This document shows positions 24,190 to 32,956 of a DNA stretch of 36,363 nt, piece by piece. Source of the stretch: Candidatus Abyssobacteria bacterium SURF_5. Its GTDB lineage: Bacteria; Abyssobacteria; SURF-5. Within the stretch, counting starts at the first letter, position 1. Each line of letters begins with the position of its first letter. Where the stretch lies: positions 1-36,363 of the forward strand of contig QZKU01000052.1 of assembly GCA_003598085.1 (NCBI GenBank), written 5' to 3'. The notes under the pieces were generated by a model that was not told the DNA's origin, searched no databases, and worked only from the letters and a program-made list of their open reading frames with translations. A program made the position numbers and the translations under genes.

Positions 24190-24732
24190 TCAAGCAGGAT
24201 TCTGCGGGTCCGGCCTTGCGCTGCCCTCTTCATATCGGGCAAGCGTGAACAGGAGATCGGCCAGCCGATTGCAGTAACAGAGGATTTCCGGGTTCTTCAC
24301 TTCGCCGTCGTCAAACAGCTTTGCAATGCGGCGCTCGGCGCGCCTGAGCGTCGAGCGCGCCAGGTCAAGCGAGCCGGCGCCGGGGCTCCCGCCCGGCGGC
24401 ACAAATCTTCTCGGCATCTCCACAAGATTTTCATAGCATTCGATCAAGCTCTCGATCCGCAGGGTGTGCTCACGCGTTATCCTCTTCTTCAGTTTCTTAT
24501 TCTCGTCGGGCAGCGCGGCCAATTCCGATCCGACCACGAAGAGATCATGCTGGATGTCCAGGATAATCTGTTTGAGGTCGCCATTTTCAATCAGCCCCCT
24601 GGCCAGCCCGAGGGCTGAGCTGGCTTCATCGATCGCGCCGTACGCCTCGGGCCGCGGTGAGTACTTTGGAATACGATGGCCGAACAACAGACTGGTGGTG
24701 CCGTCGTCGCCCCTTTTGTTGAAACTCTTCAT
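24190..24732 (-). CDS. cob(I)alamin adenosyltransferase, PduO type
   Basis: A 180-residue enzyme that transfers the adenosyl group of ATP to cob(I)alamin to make coenzyme B12. The N-terminal GDDGTTSLLFGHRIPKYS, the AYGAIDEASSALGLAR helix and the RFVPPGGSPGAGSLDLARST segment with RRAERRI are the PduO-family ATP and cobalamin motifs. The start is ATG 24732 with AAAGGAAAAGG upstream; an ATG at 24825 would add 31 residues with no family match. First gene of a minus-strand trio with the SDR and FadH-like genes. It implies adenosylcobalamin-dependent enzymes elsewhere in the genome. Confidence 0.85.
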   Translation of the reverse strand: MKSFNKRGDDGTTSLLFGHRIPKYSPRPEAYGAIDEASSALGLARGLIENGDLKQIILDIQHDLFVVGSELAALPDENKKLKKRITREHTLRIESLIECYENLVEMPRRFVPPGGSPGAGSLDLARSTLRRAERRIAKLFDDGEVKNPEILCYCNRLADLLFTLARYEEGSARPDPQNPA

Positions 24733-24833
24733 CCGATGCCGCCTTTTCCTTTCCGTCAAGCAGTCAGGCCGTGAATTCTTCCTTCGTGTGAGTCGTGCGC
24801 AATTGAAGAAGATTTCTTTTTCCAAAGTGCATG

Positions 24834-24842
24834 TGGTAGACT
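24834..24842 (+). promoter_or_regulatory. possible extended -10 promoter for the 38-residue ORF
   Basis: TGGTAGACT is an extended -10 (TG-n-TAGACT) with only a weak T-rich -35. It would start RNA near 24848, in front of GGAAGGAG (24854-24861). Confidence 0.35.
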
Positions 24843-24885
24843 AATAGATAACAGGAAGGAGATCAAATTTCCAGGTCTTTTTGTT

Positions 24886-25002
24886 ATGGCTGCCATACTG
24901 GACACATTCAAGAAATACAAAGCCGAGATACTGCTTGTGGGGCTGTATATCTACGTGGTCATCCTCGGCATCGCAACGTTAAAGGAACTCGGAATCATCT
25001 GA
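24886..25002 (+). CDS. possible 38-residue single-span membrane peptide
   Basis: ATG 24886 to TGA 25002 encodes a 38-residue peptide: a charged N-terminus (DTFKKYKAE), one hydrophobic helix of about 18-20 residues (ILLVGLYIYVVILGIA) and a short tail KELGII. This is the layout of small regulatory or stabilising membrane proteins. A strong SD, GGAAGGAG, lies 24 nt upstream, too far for normal use, but ATAACA (24848-24853) can pair with TGTTAT (24882-24887), which would bring it near the ATG or hide the start. It fills the gap between the divergent adenosyltransferase and the convergent CooC-like gene. No family recognised; may not be real. Confidence 0.45.
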   Translation: MAAILDTFKKYKAEILLVGLYIYVVILGIATLKELGII

Positions 25003-25008
25003 TTCGGC

Positions 25009-25764
25009 TTACAGGTCCAGGCGATCTGCGATCTCTTTGACCATCCGAATCGTGGTAGATGAATCAGGAAGTTGAACCAGCGGCTTGCCGCTCCCGTCAA
25101 ATTCCCGCAAGAGCTCGTCTTCAGGAATGAGGCCGATCACCGGAATTCCCAGCGAACTGATCCTCTGTTCGACTTCGGGCGAAAGCCCATTATGCACCCG
25201 GTTCATCAACAGATGCATGGTCCCGATAGTCAGCTTCAGCTCCGAGACCAATTCGCGGATTCGTTCGGCGGCGAGCATCGACCGAAGCGAAGGATCGGAG
25301 ACGACGAGCAGATGATCCATGACGGTCGTTATTCGCCGGCTCATGTGTTCCATTCCCGCCTCGTTGTCAACGACGATACGCGCGTACTGTTTGCTGAGAA
25401 TCTTCAGGACGTCCCGCAGAACGTTATTCGCGAAGCAGTAGCAGCCGGGCCCCTCGGGGCGGCCCATGACGAGCAGGTCGAACCCATCGGCCTCGATCAG
25501 GCATTCCTGCACCTTCAGCTCGAGGTAGTCGTGTTTCGCCATCCCGCCGGGAAGCGTGCCCGAGCGCTCCGCCATCTCCTCCCGGATCGAGCCGATCGTC
25601 TCAGCCACCTGTAAACCGAGCACCTCGTTGAGGTTCGAATTCGGGTCGGCATCGACCACCAAGACAGGCGTCTCTTTCTTTTGCACCAGGTATCGAACAA
25701 GCAGGGCGGCTATGGTCGTTTTGCCGACGCCGCCTTTGCCCGTAATCGCGATCAATTTGCTCAT
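25009..25764 (-). CDS. CooC-like nickel-insertion ATPase (copy 2 of operon)
   Basis: A 251-residue MinD/ParA-type ATPase with the deviant Walker A GKGGVGKTT (9-17) and a CxC pair C108/C110 (GCYCFANN). In CooC that pair binds nickel at the dimer interface. CooC-type proteins insert Ni into carbon monoxide dehydrogenase or the acetyl-CoA synthase complex. The ATG at 25764 is chosen because GGAG lies 6 bp before it; a TTG at 25776 would add four residues. It follows the sister gene by 15 bp. No CODH/ACS gene is in the window. The target enzyme is inferred. Confidence 0.8.
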   Translation of the reverse strand: MSKLIAITGKGGVGKTTIAALLVRYLVQKKETPVLVVDADPNSNLNEVLGLQVAETIGSIREEMAERSGTLPGGMAKHDYLELKVQECLIEADGFDLLVMGRPEGPGCYCFANNVLRDVLKILSKQYARIVVDNEAGMEHMSRRITTVMDHLLVVSDPSLRSMLAAERIRELVSELKLTIGTMHLLMNRVHNGLSPEVEQRISSLGIPVIGLIPEDELLREFDGSGKPLVQLPDSSTTIRMVKEIADRLDL

Positions 25765-25779
25765 CGAATGCTCCAAAAC

Positions 25780-26583
25780 CTATTCGGCGCCGCTCCCGGA
25801 TTCGATCAAGGCAATCACCTTCTCCTTGATGCCCGTCATCTCTTTCAGGAAACCGGCGTCAGTTGATTTATACGCGTCGTAAGCGGCCTTTCCCTCGCGG
25901 TCGAATGTCATAAGGTTGCGGTCATACGAGATGTATCCCAATATTTGGTTGTCCGGAAAGTTCTTCCGCAGCAGTTGGGCGTCGGCTTCATCGACGACTT
26001 TATTCATGACAAGCCGCATCGCCTGGATGCCGAGATCGCTCGCCAGCTTGATGATGGAGCGCGCCGTTTCGATGCTTCGCAGGCCGGGCTCAACAACGAT
26101 GACAAGCAGATCCACTGCGCGCGCCGTTCCCCGTCCCAGGTGTTCGAGGCCGGCCTCCATATCCAGGATCACCGTCTCGTCCCTGTATTCAAGAACTTCT
26201 TCGAGAAACCGCCGCAGCACCACATTTTCGGGACAAAGACATCCCGTGCCGCCTCCATCGAGCGAACCCATGATCAGGAATTTGACTCCCTCGACTTCAC
26301 GGCTGTAGGTGTCGGGAATATCGTCCACTTTGGGATTCAGCTTGAACATGACTCCATAGCCCTGCTGGGCGCCGGTCCGCTCCCGAATGAAGTCCTTCAT
26401 ATCAGCGATAGGTGTGATCTCGCGTGCGATCTCCGGCTTGCAACCTATTGCAGAGGCGAGATTTGCGTCGGGATCGGCGTCGATCGCCATCACCTTGTAA
26501 CCGTCGTCCGCAAGCATTCTCGCAAGCGTTCCGGCAAGCGTGGTCTTGCCGACTCCGCCTTTTCCGACTATGGCTATTTTCAT
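25780..26583 (-). CDS. cooC: CooC-like nickel-insertion ATPase (copy 1 of operon)
   Basis: A 267-residue ATPase, the closer CooC match of the pair: deviant Walker A GKGGVGKTT (8-16), DADPDANLASAIG switch region, and the nickel-binding CxC at C115/C117 in GTGCLCPEN. It readies carbon monoxide dehydrogenase by ATP-driven nickel insertion. ATG 26583 has AGGAG 11 bp upstream, and a strong promoter is at 26637-26665. Two different CooC-type proteins in a row suggest separate clients, such as CODH and ACS. They fit the MetV/MetF genes in pointing to the Wood-Ljungdahl pathway. Confidence 0.85.
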   Translation of the reverse strand: MKIAIVGKGGVGKTTLAGTLARMLADDGYKVMAIDADPDANLASAIGCKPEIAREITPIADMKDFIRERTGAQQGYGVMFKLNPKVDDIPDTYSREVEGVKFLIMGSLDGGGTGCLCPENVVLRRFLEEVLEYRDETVILDMEAGLEHLGRGTARAVDLLVIVVEPGLRSIETARSIIKLASDLGIQAMRLVMNKVVDEADAQLLRKNFPDNQILGYISYDRNLMTFDREGKAAYDAYKSTDAGFLKEMTGIKEKVIALIESGSGAE

Positions 26584-26636
26584 GCTCTTGCAGCTCCTGA
26601 TTTTATTTCAGACGAAATCGGGGGATATCTATTTTC

Positions 26637-26665
26637 AGTATACAGGAGCACGAAATGGGTGTCAA
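26637..26665 (-). promoter_or_regulatory. sigma70-type promoter of the cooC pair
   Basis: On the minus strand TTGACA (26660-26665) and TATACT (26637-26642) are 17 bp apart: a full -35 and a 5/6 -10. Transcription would start near 26630, about 47 bp before the first cooC-like gene. Confidence 0.75.
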
Positions 26666-26739
26666 TTTGCCGAAAACCTGTAATTCGAGAGTAGGACCCC
26701 CCTTAGTTCTCCTCCTTTCGCGTAAACATCCCATCCCAT

Positions 26740-26769
26740 TTGACCCCAAAAAGATGCAAATGATAGAAT
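26740..26769 (+). promoter_or_regulatory. promoter of the acyl-CoA synthetase gene
   Basis: TTGACC (26740-26745) and TAGAAT (26764-26769) with an 18-bp spacer, 69 bp upstream of the start, divergent from the cooC promoter. The 255-bp region between the two genes otherwise shows nothing. Confidence 0.55.
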
Positions 26770-26838
26770 GATGCCACCCCAGACCTGTCTCATAGCTTTT
26801 CGGCAGTGTATTTCCCAAAATTACGAGAGGTTTTTTCA

Positions 26839-28320
26839 ATGGAATCGCAAAATAGCGGCGGCAGCCGGATTGAAACAGCAGACCCGGATTTGAGGGATTT
26901 GAGCCGCTTGTTTTATCCTCGCGGAATCGCGGTCATCGGCGCCTCTGACAATTACGCCAGAGGGTCAAGCATGTTCCTGCACAGCCTGGTAGCACTTGGA
27001 TATCAGGGAGGCCTGTATCCGGTCAATGTGTCCGGCGAAGAAATCATCATGGGGTTGCCCGCGTACCGGAGCGTCAGAGACATACCCGGCCCGGTGGACT
27101 ATGCGGTAATCGGGGTGCCCGCGTCCGCAACCGCGGGCGTTGTAGCCGAATGCATCGAAAAGCAGGTGCCTTTCATCCACTTCTTTACGGCGGGATTCGG
27201 AGAATTGCAGACCGAAGAGGGCAGGCGTTTGGAGGATGAGCTGGTTCGGCTGGCATCGGGCAAGACGCGGCTGATTGGCCCGAACTGCATGGGTGCATAT
27301 TGTCCCGAGGCGCGCGTGGGCTTCGATTCGACTCATCCTGTTGAATCCGGCCGTGTCGCCTTCATCTCCCAAAGCGGAGGCCACGCTATCAACTTTATCC
27401 GCTGCGCCACCGAGCGCGGACTGCGCCTCTCGAAGGCGATCAGCTACGGAAATGCAAGCGATCTCTCTTCGAGCGATTTCCTCAGATATTTTTCCGAAGA
27501 CGATAGAACGGGTGTGATCGGTATCTATATCGAGGGAGTGCGCGAAAAGCGCCTGTTCTTTGATGCGTTGCGCGAGGCGGCGGCCCGAAAACCGGTTATC
27601 ATTTGGAAAGGAGGCCGCACGCCCGCGGGAACCACCGCCGCTGTCGGGCATACCGGCGCGCTTGCCGGCTCGTTCGAGGTCTGGAAGGCAATGATCAAGC
27701 AGGCCGGCGCAGTCCTGGTCGACGATTATGAGGAAATGATCGAGCTGATGCTCGGGCTCGAATGCCTCCCGTTTCCGAGCGGACTCAATACGGCGCTCAT
27801 ATGCACCGGCGGCGGCAACAGCGTGGTAGCCGCCGATCAGTGCTATGAGGCCGGTCTTACACTCCCGCCTCTAAAAGAGGAGACCCAGCGCGAGCTTTTG
27901 ACCGTTCTGCGAGAGGCGGGCACGATCCGAAGGAACCCGATCGACTCAAGCGCGCACGGCATCTATCCGGAAAATATCTTGAAGCTCGTTCGCATTGTCG
28001 AAAAGGATCCCAACGTTGAATGCATTCTGTTTGCCTATCAACTTTACTTCCTCTTCAGAAACGTGAAGCGGTTCGGGATCTCGACTGAGGACGCCTTTGA
28101 ACAGATTATCGAATCTCTGAAAACGGTGAGGGAAACGGCCGCGAAACCGGTGGCTTTTGCCGTTCAGCGCGATTCCGACGTTATCGAAGCGGAAACGTTC
28201 CGCCTCACTCTGAAGAATCGCCTGTTGGAAGCCGGCGTCTGCACTTTTGATTCCGTCCGCGGCGCCTCGAAGGTGTTGGCGCATATGCGCCGCCTTCAGG
28301 AAAGGCGCGAGGGAATTTAG
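26839..28320 (+). CDS. acetate/acyl-CoA ligase (ADP-forming) alpha subunit
   Basis: A 493-residue NDP-forming acyl-CoA synthetase alpha chain. Residues 20-150 are a CoA-binding Rossmann domain (FYPRGIAVIGAS, then HFFTAGFGE and LIGPNCMGAYCP). A succinyl-CoA-synthetase-like domain follows, with the phosphorylated histidine H271 in AVGHTGALAGS. The enzyme turns acyl-CoA plus ADP and phosphate into acid, CoA and ATP, giving substrate-level ATP. The ATP-grasp beta subunit is neither fused nor adjacent, so it must be encoded elsewhere. The ATG at 26839 is preferred over 26806, having GAGAGG upstream. Acetate is the usual substrate, but aryl or branched acids are possible. Confidence 0.85.
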   Translation: MESQNSGGSRIETADPDLRDLSRLFYPRGIAVIGASDNYARGSSMFLHSLVALGYQGGLYPVNVSGEEIIMGLPAYRSVRDIPGPVDYAVIGVPASATAGVVAECIEKQVPFIHFFTAGFGELQTEEGRRLEDELVRLASGKTRLIGPNCMGAYCPEARVGFDSTHPVESGRVAFISQSGGHAINFIRCATERGLRLSKAISYGNASDLSSSDFLRYFSEDDRTGVIGIYIEGVREKRLFFDALREAAARKPVIIWKGGRTPAGTTAAVGHTGALAGSFEVWKAMIKQAGAVLVDDYEEMIELMLGLECLPFPSGLNTALICTGGGNSVVAADQCYEAGLTLPPLKEETQRELLTVLREAGTIRRNPIDSSAHGIYPENILKLVRIVEKDPNVECILFAYQLYFLFRNVKRFGISTEDAFEQIIESLKTVRETAAKPVAFAVQRDSDVIEAETFRLTLKNRLLEAGVCTFDSVRGASKVLAHMRRLQERREGI

Positions 28321-28456
28321 AGAACACATCTCATCTCTTTGGCCGCAGATTCGATAATAATACGTCCACTCTTGCTGACCCGTCTCATGGTGCATCGAAA
28401 AAGACCCCCTGCTTCCGCCTGATAGCACGTGAGCGCGTCTGACAGGCAAAAAAGGG

Positions 28457-28485
28457 TTGCCCCGCGCGGCAAATGTTGATACTCT
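28457..28485 (+). promoter_or_regulatory. weak promoter of the trehalose operon
   Basis: TTGCCC (28457-28462), 17-bp spacer and TACTCT (28480-28485), with a TG one base before the -10 making it an extended type. It lies 39 bp upstream of the DUF5752 gene. Nothing else is seen in 28321-28523. Confidence 0.4.
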
Positions 28486-28523
28486 AAGACAAGCACGAAC
28501 ACTCATGCATATGCGGGAGAAAC

Positions 28524-29201
28524 ATGAATCAGGCAGAAACAGCTTTCGACTCGTTCGCGATCAAGGATTGCGCAGTCGTGGCCATAGCAACGGGCCGAAG
28601 GGCGCTTAACCTGAGAGAACTGCGCGAGCACCTCGCTTCCGTTGATCCGGACAGCATCTATCATCACTTCTGGGGAGGCCTTCTGCGGCCACGTTTCGAC
28701 GATCCGGAGTTCAATAATGACTTTGCGGCATGGGCATATCGCGGCCTCAACGAGGGAAAACTGGCCGAGCGGCTTGGCGTAATTGATCCTACCGATTTCC
28801 CCGATCTGGAGGATTTGCGGCGGGAGCTGATCGATATAGTTGAGGAAAGGCTGGAGGAAAGCGACGTCGTTCCCTGGGCGCCGCATGACCGGCAATTCAA
28901 TTTCATCACGACTCACATGGTCGTCTTTGACACGCACAAGCGGCTGAAGGACCCAAAAGAGTTAGTAGTTGCCGTTCCGCATCTGTCGCTCGGCAGCATC
29001 TTCTATCACTTTATTGATGCGCGCAGACGCACGCCGAATAACATCGATGACTTTCGTTCATGGCTCCAGGGATACGGCGATTTCCATGAAAAGCTGATTC
29101 AGCAGCTTGCCTCAGTCGACCCCTTTTTTCCGACACTCGCCGAACTTCGAGACGAGCTGTCCGCGATGTTCAAGAATTACTTTGAAGGCGCGCCGTCATG
29201 A
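28524..29201 (+). CDS. DUF5752 family protein, trehalose-operon partner
   Basis: A 225-residue soluble protein, acidic and mainly helical, matching the DUF5752 family (IYHHFWGGLLRPRFDDPEFNND, then GSIFYHFIDARRRTPNN). Such proteins are typically found next to trehalose glycosyltransferase TreT and have no proven role. The stop overlaps the TreT start by four bases (ATGA), so the two are translationally coupled, which suggests a shared complex or regulation. Family call rests on sequence pattern and context. Confidence 0.7.
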   Translation: MNQAETAFDSFAIKDCAVVAIATGRRALNLRELREHLASVDPDSIYHHFWGGLLRPRFDDPEFNNDFAAWAYRGLNEGKLAERLGVIDPTDFPDLEDLRRELIDIVEERLEESDVVPWAPHDRQFNFITTHMVVFDTHKRLKDPKELVVAVPHLSLGSIFYHFIDARRRTPNNIDDFRSWLQGYGDFHEKLIQQLASVDPFFPTLAELRDELSAMFKNYFEGAPS

Positions 29202-30439
29202 ACAAACTTCTCAATAAATATGCTGAAGTTGTGGGAGAGGATGTCATTCAGCATCTCCGGCAACTTTCCCGCCCGCTTCAGGGCAAAAAGATTATTCATG
29301 TCAATTCCACACGCGAAGGGGGTGGGGTGGCGGAAATCCTGCACAAGCTGGTGCCCATGATGCGGGACCTCGACATCGATGCCGATTGGCACGTCATTAG
29401 CGGGGACAATGAATTTTTTCAATGCACCAAAGCGTTCCATAATGCGCTGCAGGGAAACAGAGTGGCAATGCCGGCGGGAATGATCAAATCCTATGAGCGA
29501 ACCAGCGCCGAGAATGCGGAAACTCTGTGTCCGGTGCTTGACAGCGCCGATTTCGTGTTCATCCATGATCTTCAGCCCGCCGCCTTGCTCAAGTTGTGCG
29601 GCGAGCACAAGGGCAAGTGGATCTGGCGCTGTCACGTGGATATCAGCCGGCCGTACCGGCTCGTGTGGAAATACCTTCATGATTTCATTTCGATCTACGA
29701 CGCCAGTGTCTTTTCTCTCGCCGACTTTCAGAAGAGGCTGCCGCACCCGCAGTACATCATTCCGCCAAGTATCGACCCGCTCTCAGAGAAGAACATCGAT
29801 CTTCCGCAAGAGGAGATCGACGCGGTTTGCAGCGGCTTCCAGATCGACCGCGCGCGCCCGCTCATCGTACAGGTCTCGCGATTCGACCGGTTCAAAGACC
29901 CGCTCGGGGTGATTCATGCATACCAGATCGCGAAAAGGTCGATTCCGGCGCTGCAACTGGTTTTAGCCGGCGGCGGGGCGACCGACGATCCGGAAGGAGA
30001 AGCGGTTTTTAAAGAAGTAGAGGCGGTGGGCGCCGACGATCCGGACATCCACATCCTGATGCTGCCGCCGGACTCGCACCGGATCATTAATGCGCTCCAG
30101 CGGGCGGCGGACATCGTGCTGCAGAAATCGATCAAAGAAGGATTCGGTTTGACCGTGACCGAAGCCATGTGGAAGGGAAAGCCGGTGATCGGCGGCAACG
30201 TCGGCGGTATCCGCCTGCAGGTCGTCAACCACCATACCGGATTCCTCGTCGATTCTCCTGAGGGAGCGGCCTTGCGAATTCGCTATCTGCTGAGCCACCG
30301 GGAAAAAATTGCAGAAATGGGCGAGAAGACAAAACGGTTTGCGCGAGATAATTTTCTGCTGACTCGGCAGCTCCGCGACTACCTCACGATGCTCGTCTCG
30401 CTTTCTTACGGGAATATCAGCAGAATAGAGTTGGAGTAG
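29198..30439 (+). CDS. treT: trehalose glycosyltransferase TreT-like (GT4)
   Basis: A 413-residue GT-B fold glycosyltransferase. The N-terminal IIHVNSTREGGGVAEILHKL and the middle HDLQPAALL and WRCHVDIS segments are characteristic of TreT. The C-terminal half holds the GT4 motif KEGFGLTVTEAMWKGKPVIG, whose glutamates bind the nucleotide sugar. TreT joins NDP-glucose and glucose directly to trehalose, reversibly. It is coupled to the DUF5752 gene upstream and 36 bp ahead of otsB. Other GT4 trehalose phosphorylase-like enzymes share this fold, so the exact reaction is likely but not proven. Confidence 0.8.
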   Translation: MNKLLNKYAEVVGEDVIQHLRQLSRPLQGKKIIHVNSTREGGGVAEILHKLVPMMRDLDIDADWHVISGDNEFFQCTKAFHNALQGNRVAMPAGMIKSYERTSAENAETLCPVLDSADFVFIHDLQPAALLKLCGEHKGKWIWRCHVDISRPYRLVWKYLHDFISIYDASVFSLADFQKRLPHPQYIIPPSIDPLSEKNIDLPQEEIDAVCSGFQIDRARPLIVQVSRFDRFKDPLGVIHAYQIAKRSIPALQLVLAGGGATDDPEGEAVFKEVEAVGADDPDIHILMLPPDSHRIINALQRAADIVLQKSIKEGFGLTVTEAMWKGKPVIGGNVGGIRLQVVNHHTGFLVDSPEGAALRIRYLLSHREKIAEMGEKTKRFARDNFLLTRQLRDYLTMLVSLSYGNISRIELE

Positions 30440-30475
30440 ATTGTCTTTCATTCCTAATTCGAGGGCGCCGCAAAC

Positions 30476-31270
30476 ATGAACGTTCTCAAGCCGGAATATC
30501 AACTCGAAACCTTTTTCGAGAAGGTCGCCGGAGCGCAGAAACGAGCGCTGCTGCTCGATTACGACGGCACGCTCGCGCCGTTCACACCCAATCGAAATGA
30601 AGCCCTCCCCTATCCCGGCGTGAAGGAAATCCTGCAGAAGCTGGTGGATTCCGGGCCCACCCGCGTGATTTTGATAACAGGCCGCTGGATTCGCGATCTG
30701 GTCGAGTTGCTGGACCTTGAGCGGCTTCCGGAAATCTGGGGCTCGCATGGCTGGGAAAAACTGACGCCGGATGGCAGATATGAGATCGGGCGACTCGAGG
30801 AGGGCCCTCTGCAGGGACTCGCCGAAGCCGACGAATGGATCGAAAGTGAAGGATTGGCCGCACGCGCCGAGCCGAAGCCGGCAAGCCTCGCCATCCACTG
30901 GCGAGGCCTTCAGCCGCGCGAGATTGAACAACTTCGCAGGAAGATCGAGGACAGGTTGTCACCGCTCGCAAAGAGAAGAGGATTGAACCTGCATGAATTC
31001 GACGGAGGAATCGAGCTCCGCATCCCCGGCCGCGACAAAGGATATGCGGTTACCACCGTTTTGGATGAGATGGGAAAAGACACGGCAGCCGCATATCTCG
31101 GCGACGATTACACGGATGAAGATGCTTTTGTCGCCATTCGCCGGCGCGGCTTGAGCGTCCTGGTTCGCAAAGAGTTCAGGCCGACCGAAGCCGATATCTG
31201 GCTCGTGCCGCCGGAGGAACTGCTGGATTTCCTCAAGCGCTGGCTGCAGGCGACTTCACCTGACCATTGA
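30476..31270 (+). CDS. otsB: trehalose-6-phosphate phosphatase
   Basis: A 264-residue HAD-superfamily phosphatase that removes phosphate from trehalose 6-phosphate. The nucleophile motif is DYDGTLAPF (D28, D30), motif II is in LITGRWIRDL, and the acidic motif is GDDYTDEDAF near the C-terminus. GIELRIPGRDKGYAV, with the conserved lysine, lies before it. Length is normal for a single-domain OtsB. It comes before otsA, with 90 bp between. Cytoplasmic. High confidence. Confidence 0.92.
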   Translation: MNVLKPEYQLETFFEKVAGAQKRALLLDYDGTLAPFTPNRNEALPYPGVKEILQKLVDSGPTRVILITGRWIRDLVELLDLERLPEIWGSHGWEKLTPDGRYEIGRLEEGPLQGLAEADEWIESEGLAARAEPKPASLAIHWRGLQPREIEQLRRKIEDRLSPLAKRRGLNLHEFDGGIELRIPGRDKGYAVTTVLDEMGKDTAAAYLGDDYTDEDAFVAIRRRGLSVLVRKEFRPTEADIWLVPPEELLDFLKRWLQATSPDH

Positions 31271-31360
31271 AGCAGGATCGGACAACTGACGAGATGAAAG
31301 GCGGTTGATAAGACACATTGATTCCCCGGCCCCATGGGCGGCACGGAAGGAGGCGGCGAT

Positions 31361-32914
31361 ATGACGGCAGCGCGCTTTCCCACAAACAGACTGATCATCG
31401 TCTCAAACCGACTCCCGGTCATCATAAGCCGGGGGAAAGACGGGAAACTGCACAGCAAGCCCGGCTCCGGCGGGTTGGTGACCGCCATCGCGCCCGTTCT
31501 CCGCAATCGCGGCGGCGTCTGGATCGGCTGGCCGGGAATCCTTCAGGAAGAAGGCGTGGACATAGAGGCCGTCCTGAATGAGGCCACCAAAACCGAGGGA
31601 TATTCATTCAAGCCCGTTCTGCTGACTGAAGAAGAGAAAAGGCAATTTTACTTCGCCTTTTCCAATCAGATACTCTGGCCGGTGTTCCACGATTTTCAGC
31701 CCCGCTTCATTCCCGACCCGGCGAGCTGGACCGTTTACCAGAACGTGAATCAAAAATTTGCGGAAGTCACTGCCCGCAATATTCAAAAAGACGATTACAT
31801 CTGGATCCACGACTATCACCTGCTGACGGTTGCGCGCGAGTTGCGCGCGATGGGCGTAAAAAACAAGATCGGATTCTTCCTGCATATCCCCTTCCCTCAT
31901 CTTGATTTCTTCCTGAAGATTCCGTGGCGCCACGAGATTCTGAGCGCCCTCCTGCAGTACGACCTGATCGGACTGCAAACGCTGCGCGACCGCCGCAACT
32001 TCATGCAGTGCATTCGAGCCTTTCACGGCGCTGTCCGCACAGAAGGCAAAGGGCAGGTCATCATGGTGCGTGTCAAGGACAGGGAGGTGAGGATCGGCGG
32101 CTTCGCCATCAGCATTGACTATGATTCATTTGTTCGTCGCGCAACAAGCAAAGAGGTGGCTGATCAGGCATGGTACATCCATGAGGCGCTGCCGAACCGC
32201 CAGTTGATTCTTGGAATTGACCGGCTCGACTATACCAAAGGCATCACCAACCGGCTCGAGGCGTTCCGGTATGCGCTCCAGCAGTATCCGGACCTTCGCG
32301 AAAAGGTGACGTTCATACAGGTCGTGGTGCCCAGCCGCGAGAATATCCCCGAGTACCAGAACTTGAAAATGCAGATCGAGCGGCTGGTCGGCGAGATCAA
32401 CGGGCAGTTCACGGTTTCCGGCTGGGTGCCGATCCACTACATATATCGGAGTCTTGATCCCACTGAGCTACTGGCGTATTATCGCGCCGCTGAAATCGCG
32501 CTTGTGACCCCGCTGAAGGACGGCATGAACCTGGTTTCCAAAGAATACTGCGCGTGCAGCCTGGAAGAGGAGTGCGTGCTCATTCTGAGCGAATTCGCGG
32601 GGTCTGCGGCGCAAATGCATAGAGGGGCGCTCCTGGTGAATCCGTACAGCATAGAAGAGATATCAAATGCGATCAATCATGCCTACCACATGAGCAGAGA
32701 CGAGCGCCGGAAAAGAATGAAGAATCTCAGGCGCCTCGTCGATCAATATGATATCTTCTGGTGGGTTGATTCATTTCTTCGGGCCGCATTCACCAGAAAC
32801 CTTGATGATTTCCCGCTTCTTGAAGATTACCAGCCGCAACAGAGCCGGCCGTCAGACCCGACCAATTTCAAAATGGTCTCATTCAATCTATCCGAAGAAC
32901 CCTGGCAGGTATAG
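31361..32914 (+). CDS. otsA: alpha,alpha-trehalose-phosphate synthase
   Basis: A 517-residue GT20 enzyme that makes trehalose 6-phosphate from an NDP-glucose and glucose 6-phosphate. Family motifs: SNRLPV at the N-terminus, [58 protein letters not shown] and [10 protein letters not shown]. The start is the ATG at 31361, seven bases after GGAAGGAGG; the ATG at 31334 would place this ribosome site inside the gene. A C-terminal tail of about 30 residues goes past the usual end. Last gene of the trehalose operon, convergent with the GH4 gene. Confidence 0.93.
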   Translation: MTAARFPTNRLIIVSNRLPVIISRGKDGKLHSKPGSGGLVTAIAPVLRNRGGVWIGWPGILQEEGVDIEAVLNEATKTEGYSFKPVLLTEEEKRQFYFAFSNQILWPVFHDFQPRFIPDPASWTVYQNVNQKFAEVTARNIQKDDYIWIHDYHLLTVARELRAMGVKNKIGFFLHIPFPHLDFFLKIPWRHEILSALLQYDLIGLQTLRDRRNFMQCIRAFHGAVRTEGKGQVIMVRVKDREVRIGGFAISIDYDSFVRRATSKEVADQAWYIHEALPNRQLILGIDRLDYTKGITNRLEAFRYALQQYPDLREKVTFIQVVVPSRENIPEYQNLKMQIERLVGEINGQFTVSGWVPIHYIYRSLDPTELLAYYRAAEIALVTPLKDGMNLVSKEYCACSLEEECVLILSEFAGSAAQMHRGALLVNPYSIEEISNAINHAYHMSRDERRKRMKNLRRLVDQYDIFWWVDSFLRAAFTRNLDDFPLLEDYQPQQSRPSDPTNFKMVSFNLSEEPWQV

Positions 32915-32956
32915 GGGTGCTGGTGCGCAAGTCACCCGCCCGATCTCAGCGGCATA

